From Litsea cubeba (lineage: Eukaryota > Streptophyta > Magnoliopsida > Laurales > Lauraceae): a DNA stretch of 64,000 nucleotides. Positions 13,303 through 25,114 of this stretch are shown here, one piece after another; positions within the stretch are counted from its first letter, which is position 1; each line of letters begins with the position of its first letter. Both the position numbers and the translations under genes were made by a program. Where the stretch lies: NCBI GenBank assembly GCA_012931725.1, contig CM022944.1, positions 115,814,771 to 115,878,770 on the forward strand. Reading direction: 5' to 3'. The notes under the pieces are model-generated. The model was given only the letters and a program-made list of their open reading frames with translations, was not told the DNA's origin and did not search any database.

Positions 13303-13593
13303 ATGTCCATAGCCACAGCCAAGTCACAGCCATTGGTCTTACGTGCTATCTCAACCAACAATATCCATAGCCACGGCCAAAGTCCCAGTCATTGGACTTA
13401 CGTGCTAGATCAATATCACCGTACATCCATACACCCGGTCCGAGCGCCGGCGGTCTCAGTACCCCACCCACACCTGGTACCTACTGTGTCAATCACATCA
13501 CAATATCAAAGTCCATGCCGGCATCATAACCCTCGGCAGACTAATCAATATCAATGTCCATGCCGGCATCATAACCCTCGGCAGACTAATCGT
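13303..13593. repeat. Tandem duplications inside the solo LTR
   Basis: Two short direct duplications. About 13305-13415 has two diverged copies of a block with CCATAGCCAC.GCCAA, CATTGG.CTTACGTGCTA. About 13501-13592 has two near-identical copies of about 48 bp containing CCATGCCGGCATCATAACCC. Confidence 0.7.
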
Positions 13594-14333
13594 ACAACCA
13601 CAAATCTACAGATCACTAGGTGGGGGTACTCCGAACTAGATAGCCTTATTATCCTTAATATGAGATGATAATAGTCAAGGGTACGAGACACGGAGTTCGG
13701 ATATAGCTAGTCCATCCTTGTGGTTCCCAACAGTTAATAGTGCATACCCTTGTAAACTCCGCTTCTCTATACGCTTAATTAGTATTATCTCAATATACAG
13801 TCCGTTTATTAGTATCTATCGTTAAGTTCCCAATATTATCGGTCAGGACTTCAAGTGCCATGTCCTGACATCTCATCCAATACGGACCGTGATCATGTAT
13901 CAGAGCCTAAGTGCAATGCCCTGATTTATAGTACCTCTCAAGGCCTACATCCAAGGTTCGGATCTACCAGCCAGCCTTAGTGTCCGTTTCATCAACATAG
14001 ATACCACACATCCCAAATCCATCGATGATTGCTGCCCCTCTATTCAGGTCCAAGGTCCCACTCCACCTAAGACAGTGATCACGGAGTCCCAGATGCTTAT
14101 TAAGTATCCTTGGTGCTCCTGTAGGTATTTAGCATCATAAGACATCCATAACCCTTGAATCAGGTTCCGTTTTACAACCCAAGACCCTACTTAGATGGCT
14201 ACACGGGTCAAGGTTAAGCCCGGCCCTTGACTCGCGTTATAGCGTATCCCAAATAGTCCAAATGGAAGGTCAACGGGGCCCACACATGATCAAATCATAA
14301 AAGGGTACAAATCTGGGAAATGTCAATGTATAC

Positions 14334-14703
14334 ACTGAGCTCGGCCAACCTACTCTGAGCTCGGCCAACCAGACACTGAGCTCGGCCAAATGGTTCTAAG
14401 CTCGGCCAACCAGGCATTGAGCTCGGTCAACCAGGCAACTGAGCTCGACCAACTGTTCTGAGCTCGGCCAACTAGGGCACTGAGCTCGGCTAACCTGCTC
14501 TGAGCTCGGCCAACCAGGCACTGAGCTCGGCTAACCTGCTCTGAGCTCGGCCAACCAGGCACTGAGCTCGGCTAACCTGCTCTGAGCTCGGCCAACTAGG
14601 CACTGAGCTCGGCTAACCTGCTCTGAGCTCGGCTCAACCAGGGACTGAGCTCGGCTAACCTGCTCTGAGCTCGGCCAACTAGGCACTGAGCTCGGCTAAC
14701 CTA
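14334..14703. repeat. GAGCTCGGC tandem repeat array in the solo LTR
   Basis: About 18 units of roughly 20-21 bp, each centred on TGAGCTCGGCCAAC or TGAGCTCGGCTAAC. In the right-hand half they alternate as a regular pair of about 41 bp (CACTGAGCTCGGCTAACCTG plus CTCTGAGCTCGGCCAACCAG). The 70-codon minus-strand open frame here is the repeat itself. Confidence 0.9.
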
Positions 14704-15354
14704 GCTGAATGCTGTTGCAGGGTACCGTAATTCCTGGATTGCTCCCTTTTCATTCCAATATTCACCAAACACTTCCAAACATCAAACACATCTCCTATAT
14801 CATGATCTCATCACAAGTGGGCCATTGATCTTCCAAATGGGGGATTCTCATCCATCAATGGCCAAATACACATAAAAAGAGCTTAGACTAACAATTCTAT
14901 ACATCTGATCATCCAATCAACCATCCAATACAGAAATCATGCCAAACATCCATAAAAGACAGTAATTACCAATCTAAGCATGTTAATCAATTTAATTAAA
15001 GAATCTAAGCATGTCTACTTGCCTTTCGTTGGAGATGCCCAAATCCAAAAGCACTAGCTCAAAGCCCAACAAATCAAACCTAAGGAATAATTAGCAAAGT
15101 AAAACTAAATTAAAACATAAATTAAAAGAAAGGGAAGCTCTAAGCTATCTTAACACAACTCCACACCCAAAGCACATAAACCAAACCTAGGGAAAGGGGA
15201 GCTTACCAAACAGAGAAAGGGAATGGAGTGGTGGCTTGCAAATTGGAGATGGGGAGCTCGCGGGGTCCACACAAAGATGATGGTGATCGGAGGTTGTGGG
15301 GCCCACTTGATTGGTGGCCCACTAAATTAGTGGTGATGATGGTGGCCCACTAGG

Positions 15355-16065
15355 ATGCAAGAAGGAGAAGACAGAATAGAAGAAAGAAAGAATGGAGCAA
15401 GAAAAAGAGAGAACAGAGAGAGAGAATTAGAGAGAAAGAAAGAGAAGAGTGAGATGGGTGGAATGGGAGTTGACTCACGTCAGTGAGTGGAGTGGAGTGG
15501 AGTGGAGAGATGAGGGAAAAGAGTGAAACAGTGAAGGGGAAAATGGGGAAAACAGAGAGAGAAAGAAATGGAGAATTAGAGAGAAAAGAGTAAGACAGTG
15601 AAGGGGAAGAATGGGGAAAACACAGAGAGAGAGAGAGAGAGAGGGAAAGAAATGGAAAAATAGAGAGAAATGGAGGGGCTGGGTAATTTCGTTGGCTGGG
15701 AGGAGTGAGAGAGGATTAAGGGAGAAGGAGAAAACAGAGAAAGGAAACAGAGAAACAGGGAAGAAGAAGAAACGAAAAATGGAGAAAAGAGAGGTGGAGT
15801 GGCTGCCAGTGATCGAGGAGATCATCCACGGCGATGGCGATGGCGCCGTGCTCGGAGTCCGGCGGCAGTGGGCGGCAAGGGTTGGGAGAAGAAGAGATGG
15901 ATGAGGGAGATGAGGGGATGGAGAAAGGAGAAGAGAGAGGAGAAGAGAGAAATGGAGATGGAGGGGCTGCTGTGTTGTGTTGGTGTGGAGTGAATGAGAA
16001 GAGAGGGGAAAGGGTCTCCATCGTGACCTAGAATAGGGAATGGGGAAAAAGGGGAAAATGAGATG
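15355..16065. repeat. Purine-rich (GA) tract in the solo LTR
   Basis: About 700 bp of GAGA/GGAAA-rich sequence on the plus strand, including a (GA)n run at 15624-15643. Several overlapping open frames on both strands result from the base bias and look non-coding. If the LTR is read on the minus strand this becomes a pyrimidine-rich tract, which is common in transcribed LTR leaders. Confidence 0.6.
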
Positions 16066-16306
16066 GGGGGTGTGATGAGAGTGAGATGAGTGAGGTGGGG
16101 CTCACATGGGATTAAGGTGGGGTAGGTTTTGACTAAAGTGCCCTCTTAATTAATGGGTAATGGGTCATGCCACGGGTAGTTGGGTCATCCTAAGGTTAAA
16201 TTCACAATTCTCCAAGGGAAGCCCATCTGTAATTAGGATATCCTATGATTGACTTGGTCAAATTGGGTCCCATTAGGTATGTCTAGGGATGGGTCCTCAC
16301 ATTCTG

Positions 16307-19300
16307 TAAGATGCTGCAAATTTTAGAGACAATTACCATGAGGGGCATTACTGAATGCTGTGGAAACAAACATTGGGTTGCATTATTTCTGGCCTCTGTG
16401 GAGGACTCGAAGTCACACTCTCTTCGCGTGCGTGTGGGGGTCGGGGGCATTTGGTGTTGCTAACCAGTGGGGGTGGGGGGCACTTGGTTTTGTAACCAGC
16501 TGTGCTAAGGAGATATGTCTGGCTTCTCATTTGGATGGCCACCAATGTCACAGAAATGTTGCAATATTAGGCTTTATATATATATATATAGAATATGAGA
16601 TTATTATGGTAGAATATCCTATAAATGGGGAATATCAAAGCCCAACCCCAAACCCCATCCCTGTTTTTGTGTTTTTTTTTTCTCTAGTGGTGCCAATAGT
16701 TTCTAATGTAATTTTTTCTTTACCAAAAAAACAAAAAAGAGAGACTAAATGGGCTTTGCAAGGACCTGTGACACCAATCTCTAATTGGCTCTAATTAACT
16801 TAAGCTTCTATCATCCATTGAGAGCCCTTGAAAGTGGGGTCTGTCTTGTCAACTTGGAATAATGAAAATGTCAACCACACCAGCTGAAAAATGGTAAATC
16901 CAAACACAACTATAAAGACCCAAATCAATTCCAGTTCTAGTAGTAAATCCAAACACAACTATAAAACCCATGAAAGATAAGATTTCATTACCATAAATTT
17001 GGTTCCTTTCTTCCTCCCCCTGCCTCCCCTGCACACACCCTGCATCACCTGCACACAGCCCCATGTAGATCATTTTTCACCATAAAAGGACGGCCACAAA
17101 TTCAATGTTTATTTAAAATAAAAGCATTTTTCATATGGAACTAACAACTCTGGAGATCACACTGGAAAATGATCTGCAGGGGCTGTGTGCAGGTAGTGCA
17201 GGTGAGGTATCACATTTAAAAAACAGATAAAAGCATTTTTCAGATGTCATTTCCAATTTAAAAACAGATGACATGGGAGGTATGACCTAAAAACTGAGGA
17301 AATGATGCATCTTCTGGAGTTACCTCCTTATTTTTCTTGTAGATTCGCTTGGTTACTATGTTCTTGGATTCATCATTAATCGACATGAACCTTGCACATC
17401 TCAGCCCGGTATTCATCATAATGAGGCTCCCATTTCTTCAAACAAGCGGCTGGAACTTCTTCACTGAAGCAAGGCAGCTGAGATATCTCTACATGCAAAA
17501 AAAAATTGAAGAAATTATAAGTCAACAACAGAGTTTGGTAGAAGGCACACATGGTGTAATAATGAAATGAATAAATCCTCACCCTCTGATGACAAATCTT
17601 TCAATTTAGATGAATTCACCGTATCATAGATTGATCCAAGGATAGATTTTGAAACATATGAATTATGCCTCTCCAAAAAATGTGGGAACTTCTCTGCTTT
17701 TAAATCATCTCCCTACCACATCTCCTTGCACAGCCTCCCCTCATTTGACAAGAATAAAATACAAGACAAAACATGGTAATTTGCAAGATGATCTATAGTG
17801 GTCTTTTAGAAAAGCCTATGCACAGTTAAATGAAGTATAGGGACAATTAGAACAGTTGGTTGACTCAATTGTTGAACCATTCATGTTTATTGAGGAACTG
17901 ACTCAGAACCCAAAGACACCCATGAAGAACAGTTACACGATGCATAGGAACACTCTAAAATCTAAATATAATCAGCAACACAGATAAGCTGAATGTATAA
18001 CAGAAAAAAATCCATATAAATAGTCAAAAATTTTGTTTCATCTGGGAGAAAATGACCAAAACTTAGCATTCTGATAAATCATGGCTTTCACTACGTTTTT
18101 CACTAAGTTCGGAGAAATCAATATTAAGTGCGCGTTGTCTTCTAACAATTATATAAAGTCAATATTTATATAAGCATTCCTTACCTGAAACTGATATTCC
18201 CAGATGTAAACACTTCCAGAATAAATACTTTCCAAGATCCTGCAAGAAGGAATAATTTGCAGATTAAATGCATTCACAAAAAAAAAAAAAAAAAAAACTG
18301 CTAAGTTGGTCTAGGTAGAACAAAATCAAATAAAATAAAGAAGTTTTTAAGCACCTGAACTCTCATAGTTGCACCGTAGCACCGCATGAACCCAATGCCA
18401 GTTCTTTCCTCCACCTACACACCCTGCTCACATCCTTTCTCCCATTTCTTTTCCAAAACCATCAAGAAATGAAACAAGAACATTCATGCCACTTCATATT
18501 AACATTCAACTGTCCTTACAATATTAAAAGCACCTTACCATTACTATTGCAAAATAAAAATTGATGTTAACATTCTACTATGTACCAACATTCAAATGCC
18601 AGTAAAAATTTAAATATTCAAATATCCTTACAACACACTTTACCATTACCATTACAAAATATAAATCCATGCTAACATTCTACTATGACATTCCAACATT
18701 TGCAATGTTGTTTAAAAAAACTCCATGCATCCCATTTTAATATATAGCAATCTGTTACTCTGCATCCATTTTGGTCTTCATGTTAGCTGCATCTTTCCTG
18801 CATGGAATCTTTCAACAAAACTTTATCATCAATGTTCATTCAATCCCGCATAAAAAAAAAATAGAGAGAGAGAGAGAGCAAGATTAACATACAATAAAGA
18901 AATGAAAGGCTGGAAATATCAGTGAAAGAAATGACTAATCCTGTTTCTTTTCCTTTAAATTTAACAAGATCCACAATTTAACAAGAAAGGCTGGAAATAT
19001 CAGTGAAAAAAATGATAGGTTTGAGTTACATGTAGGAAATAGAATTAAAACATAGTAGGCAAAGTCCTCTACATTCTTTTTAACAATCCAACTTCTCTCG
19101 CAATTGCCCACAAAATCAGGTGGAACCATGTAGTGGCCGTCTCCATTGGTATTGATTATCATGGATACAAACAGCCTTATGTACATTTCTTATCCGATCT
19201 TGTCATTTTTCTGTTTTTCAATGTTCTTATTTCTTTCAGTTCAAGTAAATTCTCTCTCTATGTGATGTATTAACTGAACCTGAAATGCCATGTGTCTAGT

Positions 19301-19513
19301 CCAACTATAACTAGCTTTACAGTAATATAGCAGATCACTCTCCTCCTCTAGCAGTAAAAAATCCAAAAAAAAAAAAAACTGTTTGTACTATTCTTGCTTA
19401 AGGGCAAAGTATAACATTAAAGGAGAAAATAATAGAAAGGCCAAGGCATTATAAGCTGATAAGAAGCAACAAAAAACAAGTCCTAAAGCTGATAAGAGTA
19501 GTCATATACAAAC
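16307..19513. other. CACTA internal DNA between the solo LTR and the tnpA-like gene
   Basis: No gene is recognised. The stretch holds TA repeats (16575-16591), a hairpin-forming inverted repeat (about 17030-17210), poly-A runs (18280-18297, 19365-19378), a GA microsatellite (18862-18878) and a short direct duplication GAAAGGCTGGAAATATCAGT at about 18904 and 18985. A 68-codon minus-strand frame at 17376-17582 has a protein-like C-terminal half but matches no family I know. Confidence 0.5.
17030..17210. repeat. Inverted repeat (hairpin), about 40-bp arms
   Basis: CTGCACACAGCCCC and nearby ATGTAGATCATTTTTC on the left (17049-17078) face GAAAATGATCTGCAGGGGCT and GTGTGCAG on the right (17165-17192), with a loop of about 85 bp. 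The outer parts of both arms are CTGCAC-rich, like the minisatellite at 11.2 kb. Confidence 0.6.
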
Positions 19514-21797
19514 CTGGAGAAGTCCCATGCTGATCTCCACCTTCACCATCCACACCAGCAACTGTGTTTGGATCTATGCCTGCACGATGAGCTAACTGGA
19601 GGACCAAGCTCTCCAAGAAAATGGTTCTCTGGGAAAACTCAGCAACCTGCTGCCTCAATTTTTGTACCTCAGAATCAGGGCCTGTCCGATTCTGGCTTGA
19701 AGCTAAAGAAGACTTCGTCCGGATGCCAAAACCCTTTAGGTATCCCGATCTATGCCCAAGCACTTGAACGGATATCTGTTGCTCTGTCAATGGAGATGTT
19801 ATGGAGGGTTGGGATTGTTCGACGCTAACTCGTACTAATTCCTCCTGCCATTTTTAAACATGTAAAAATCAAATAAAGTGATTTAAGAAATGTATAAAAG
19901 TATATTTGTATTGATATATAAAACATGACTTAGGCATCAGTACATGTGTCTTCTGAGCTGCCTCATTTATCCACTTTTTCTGCCCATGCATATAGTGGGT
20001 GTCATGGTAGAAATCGGGAAAAGCCTGTGCCTGCCCATCATTATGTGCCATCTGTTACGACATTAGAAATTTCGTTAATAGAATAACTTTAATTTTCATA
20101 ACTTAGTCAAATGGCATAAATTCTTAAATCTGCACTTACAATTAAAGAACTAAGTGCTAGGAACGATCTAGAGCCGCTCGTATGATTCCATGGCATCTTC
20201 GATCGGCTAACTCTTGTTTTCTTTGACTTCTCCTACACAGATAAATAAAAAATAAGGTATTAGTAGAAACAAAATTTAACTACTGCAATGATCTTGATCA
20301 ATAATTGAGGCAGATATATATACAAAACCATTAAAAGTTACCTTCCACTCCATAGTCTTCCACAAATTGTCGATCATCCAGGCCCAGTCATCTGCATTAC
20401 AAGGTTTTAGTGGGTGGCTCTTTGGATTGGGCACCCCTGCCTCCAAAAGGGACAAATAGTGGGTATGCAATTCATGCTTCCAGTCCCTGTACAACTCCTT
20501 GCACTTCACATCAACAGCATCCCTGATGATCAGATCGTTCACATAGTCCCCGAAGTCAAAAGTTTGCTGTAATTGCAAACATAAACATGTTATGTGAGAC
20601 AACAAATAAATATTAATGAGTCTAAATGAATCTACATCAAGTTATCGCAAATGAAATTACCTGAACTCGCTTTACCACCAAATTCTTGATCACCTCAGGA
20701 ACAGACTTCCAGCCTTCTTTCCGAACATGTGCCTCAACTCGAATCACTTGCCCAAGAAAGTTCGCAAAAACAGTGGCAAATTCACCCTCTGGCGCATGGC
20801 TCGAAGCTGGGATCGGAATTGGTATGGCATGGCCAAGTTGCCGCCTCAATTTTTGCACCTTCAGCCCCCGTGTCTTGCCCCGTACAGGGCGGGAGCCCTC
20901 GCCTAAGCCTGATGCTGTCACGATCAAAATATTAATTTTGTTACTAAGCATATAAAATTAAAAGAATATAAATCTTAAACGTAAGTAATTCTAAATTTCT
21001 CACCAACACTACTGCTTGGAGTACGCTGACTCAAAACCTGGTTAGGCTGGCTAGAAAACACGGCAATCCCTGTAGGAACCATCGGTCTAGAATTGGTCGC
21101 CACCTCAAGCATGCTATCCGCACGAGAAGGTCGTGTCTCTTGAGGCTGTGCCGGTCTAGCTACGGCCGCCCCATCGGGCTTGCTCTCTGCTCGAGAAGAC
21201 CGTGTGACTTAAGGCTGTGTCAGTGTAGCTTGGGCCGCCCCTTCGGGCGTGCGGTCTGCACGAGAAGACTGTGTGACTTGAGGTAGTGCCGGTATAGCCT
21301 GGGACAGTGCAACTGCTACAACGGAAGCATGTCTACTTTGCTTCCCTCGAGTCATATCAGTAACCTGTCACGCCACAACAGTGAAGTATTAGTACTGAAG
21401 TACATAATAAAGTGGATGAAAGATGTTTACAACTAGAATGGCTTGTCATAAATCAATAGACACAAACTACCATATTCGCATGATCAGACCCAGAAGACTC
21501 ATCATCCCCGTCATCACCTGTATCTTCATCTGAATAAACCAACCCAAAATCACACTGGGGCGGTCGATACTCCTCATCATCGTCATCTTCACCCGATTTT
21601 CTATTTCCCACTCCACTTTTCGTTCCTCCCGTTTGACTCAATCCAAAAACAGTGCTGGCTATTTGCTTTACCCCCAAAGCACGACATTTCTCGTCTCTTT
21701 CCATGATGTTCTTATTTCTCACCTTCTCGTATTCTGTCAACTTTGCCTGTTTGGCCACCCAGCCAGGCCTGACATATGTTTTACCTCCCTTGGGCAT
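19514..21797 (-). pseudogene. TNPA-like CACTA gene (plant Transposase_24, Ptta/En/Spm type)
   Basis: The second CACTA gene, coding for the element's DNA-binding accessory protein. Seven exons can be traced with GT/AG junctions: about 21797-21471, 21364-21004, 20914-20661, 20576-20342, 20232-20140, 20051-19944 and 19844-19514. Exon 1 begins MPKGGKTYVRPGWV and has an acidic tail. Exon 2 is a low-complexity linker with three repeats of about 21 codons. Exons 3-5 carry the conserved core (VQKLRRQLGH, DFGDYV.D, DWAWMIDNLW, NHTSGSRSF). Exon 7 has a leucine-heptad C-terminus (VQKLRQQVAEF). In exon 2 one codon is TAA (21211-21209) where the sister repeats have CAA, so the frame is closed by a nonsense change. 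The 3' end beyond 19514 was not traced. In En/Spm, TNPA binds subterminal repeats and is needed for excision; that function is transferred by family. Confidence 0.75.
21120..21310 (-). repeat. Coding tandem repeat in tnpA-like exon 2
   Basis: Three copies of about 63 nt encode variants of PQ.T..SRAD...GAA.A. They contain the TAA stop at 21211-21209 in the middle copy. Confidence 0.65.
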
Positions 21798-24700
21798 TTT
21801 TGAGAACTATATCTGACACACATGAGAATGAGGGCGAATAAAATGAAATAAAATGAGATATATATAAAATGAGTCATGAAATGTAAACGAACAACTTTAT
21901 TAATTTAGAACACTTGTCCATACAGAAATTAGAAAACAAAAACTACACATCCTAGTCTACGTCAGGATCGATATCCGGATCGGACTGGCTATGCAGATTG
22001 CCTTCATCATCATCCTCGTCTATATACTCCGCCATAGTTTCATCTTCGCCATCGCTATGCTCCGCCATTGGCTCCTCACCATTAACTATATCTGGCGGAA
22101 TGTCATCTCTACAGTAATTCAAATCGTTATCTTCGACACAGATTGGGACAACATCACTTGCTTCGTGCTGTTGGAAGGCCTCGTTAGGCACATCATCAAC
22201 TTTTGGTACATCCCAGACCCCTCGATGCTTGACTCGTTCTACGATTCTCCAGTTGTTGCCTTTGCAGGTATCAATAACATAGAAAACTTGCTTCACTTGA
22301 CTTGGTAGGACAAATGGATCATCTTTATACCACCGATCAGTAACATCAATGCTTGTTATGTGTTGATCGGTATATACTTTGTTTCTGGTACCGGTGTTGT
22401 ACCATTCACATTGGAATAACACCACCCTACCCCCATGCATGTATGTCAATTCCCAGACTTTGCACAAGTACCCGTAGAAGTCAATTGTCTTCCCGAGATG
22501 CTCCCCTTGCACGACCAAACCACTATTTTGGCACGAACGCCGATTCTCGCGATCTCTGGTGTGGAATCGGACACCATTGAATATGCACCCTGAATACATA
22601 TATACTATCGAACCGGGACCATTTGATAACGACCACATTTCATCGATTGCTTTTGGCGACCCTTGGTTTTGTAAATCATTCATCTACATGAGCAACATGC
22701 AACGTAATTTATTGAGTTAATGTCAATTCAGGCCCAATTAGATCATGTTTACCGTGCAAATAGGGGATCATGTATCTTACACGTTGCTTGAACCATTTTG
22801 AAAATTGATCTCGCTGTATTTGACTGAGGTCATGCCCTTCTGGATTTTGTATTGTGTTCCTGTGTTCCCTACGTAAGGAAATGAAATTCATAAGCAATTA
22901 AACGTAGATGAAGGATCAACAAGGACACAATCTATGCAAACATGTAGTTAAGCCAAAGCACTTACTCAAGATATGGCTCTAACTCGGGACTATTATGCAA
23001 AACAAACCAGTGAGCCATGTTGCGTTCATTCTGAACCGGATTTGGTGCCCTTGTGATCGGTGCAAAGGGGCGGACATTTTGTGTGAAGATCTCCATTCCG
23101 GGACCACGCACACCACCATCATCATTTCGTTCATCTTGATCAGTCCCTTTTAGGTACATTGAGCAGAAAGTTAAACACTCTTTGAAAATGTAGGCCTCGG
23201 CGATCGAGCCTTCGGGTTGTGCTCGGTTAGTAACGTAACCTTTTAAAGTCCCTAGAAACCTTCAAATAAAGAGACATTAGTATTAAGGTTACTTATACAA
23301 GACAATCACATTACTACACGAACAACACTTGACAACTTGGTAACGGTTACCTTTCAATGGCGTACATCCACCGATATTGTACCGGTCCAGCAAGCATGGC
23401 CTCACGGGGCAAGTGAACAGCCAAATGGACCATTACATCAAAGAATGCCGGAGGAAAAATCTTCTCGAGCTTGCAAAGTATGAACACTCCCCATTCCTCT
23501 AATTTTTTTTAAATCACTCTGTTTCAATGTTTTCGAGCAGAGGTCCTGGAAGAACCTGCCAAACTCAAATAGAGTTGTACTTAACTCCTTATCAACATAA
23601 CCACGTAGGCCAACCGGAAGTAGACGTTGTAGGAGCACATGATAGTCGTGACTCTTCATACCCAATAATTTGCCATTTTTCGAGGTCACACACCTCGAGA
23701 GGTTTGCTGTATAGCCATCCGGGTACTTGATTGATTTCAAGAATTCAAAAAAACCCTCCTTCTATTTCGGGTCCAACGTGTAGGATGCATGGGGTTTCAC
23801 AATGGATCATTCTTCATTCCTCTGCAGATGCAATTGCGGCCTGATGCCCATATCCTTTAAATCATCATGCGCTTTATCTGTGTCCTTATTCTTCTTATCT
23901 ATGCCTACCACTGTCCCAACAACATTTTCACAGATGTTCTTCTCTACGTGCATGACATCAAGGTTATGCCTAAGGTTTAACTTCTTCCAGTATGGTAGCT
24001 CATACATGATGCTTTTCTTTGTCCAATTTAATAGTGTAGGCTCACGAGGTCTTTTCCTGCTGTTGGGGCCCTTCCCGAACCTAACTTCTGGTAGTCGATC
24101 CAACTGATCAAGTACCCTTTGCACCGGTAAATCCAAGGATTTTATTTTATGCTCTGGCTTACCATTGAACTTCTTGCTCCTTCTCCAGAGGTGGTTCTCA
24201 GACAAGTAAGCTCGATGTCCAACCCACCCAATCTTACTTCTCAACTTACACGATAATGAATCTCGTTGCAATGGGGACAAGCCAAATAACCTTTTGTGCT
24301 CCAACCAGACAAGTTACCATACGCGGGAAAGTCATTAATGGTCCACATCAAAGCCGCATGCATTCGGAAGGTCTGTTCACATGGGCATCGTAAGTCATGA
24401 CACCAATTTCCCACAACTCCTTCAACTCATCAACCAAGGGCCTTAGGAACACATCGATCTCCTTCCCAGGAGCCTGCGGCCCAGGAATAAGTAAGGACAT
24501 CATGAAAAATGGGTCCTTCATGCACATCCAAGGTGGAAGGTTATAAGGCATAAGTACGACGGGCCACATGCTGTAAGAAGTGCTCATGTTGCTGAAGGGG
24601 TTAAACCCATCGGTGGCCAATCCTAACCTCACATTGCGGATCTCCCGTGCAAACTCTGGAAATTTCAAATCAAATTCCTTCCATTCCTTATAGTCGGCCG

Positions 24701-25109
24701 GATGCCTACCCAGATCGCCATCCATGCTATTCTCATGGTGCCATCTCATCTCTTTGGCCGTCATCCTGGACATGTATAATCTCCGTAGCCTAGGTATCAA
24801 TGGGAAGTAACGCAATATCTTATGAGCGATCTGCTTACCCTTGCCATCATTGACCTTGTACCTATGCTCCCCACATTCCGGACACTTATCCAGGTGAGCA
24901 TTCTCCTTCCAAAAAAGTATGCAATCATTCTTGCAGGACTCAATGTGCTCGTATCACAAGCCCAAGTCACGCAGTAGCTTCTTGGCCTCATAAACGGACG
25001 CGGGAACCACATTACCTTCTGGTAGGACATCCCTAAATATCTCCAAGACCTCGTCAAATGACTTGTTGCTACACCTGTACTGTACCTTCACATGTAGCAT
25101 CCTAATGAC

Positions 25110-25114
25110 GAACG
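25110..25114. repeat. Target-site duplication GAACG (left) of the copia element
   Basis: GAACG directly precedes the 5' LTR and recurs at 34778-34782 directly after the 3' LTR. Removing one copy plus the element restores the transposase reading frame at this point. Confidence 0.95.

Larger units (their letters stand above)
12352..16301 (-). mobile_element. Solo LTR of a large Ty3/gypsy-type retrotransposon (3,950 bp)
   Basis: The segment begins TGTAACGCCCC and ends GGTCCTCACA, so it has TG...CA ends, and it is flanked by TTCTG at 12347-12351 and again at 16302-16306, a perfect 5-bp target-site duplication. There is no internal LTR copy, primer site or polyprotein. The most economical reading is a solo LTR left by recombination between two LTRs. 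On the minus strand it reads TGTGAGGACCC...GGGGCGTTACA, an ending I associate with chromovirus (Tekay/Del-like) LTRs; that lineage and orientation are inferences. It contains several tandem repeats and a 700-bp purine-rich tract. It lies within the CACTA element, so it was inserted later. Confidence 0.8.

Noticed and set aside
14350..14562. 70-codon minus-strand open frame with GRAQ/WLAEL-like repeats
   Set aside because: It results from the GAGCTCGGC tandem array in the solo LTR.
15475..16031. Several overlapping open frames on both strands, about 64-116 codons
   Set aside because: All arise from the purine-rich tract; strong Glu/Arg/Lys or Leu/Ser/Phe/Pro bias and no motif.
22353..22580. 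Plus-strand open frames over the transposase (also at 21991, 23527, 23802)
   Set aside because: Shadows of the minus-strand TNP2 coding sequence.
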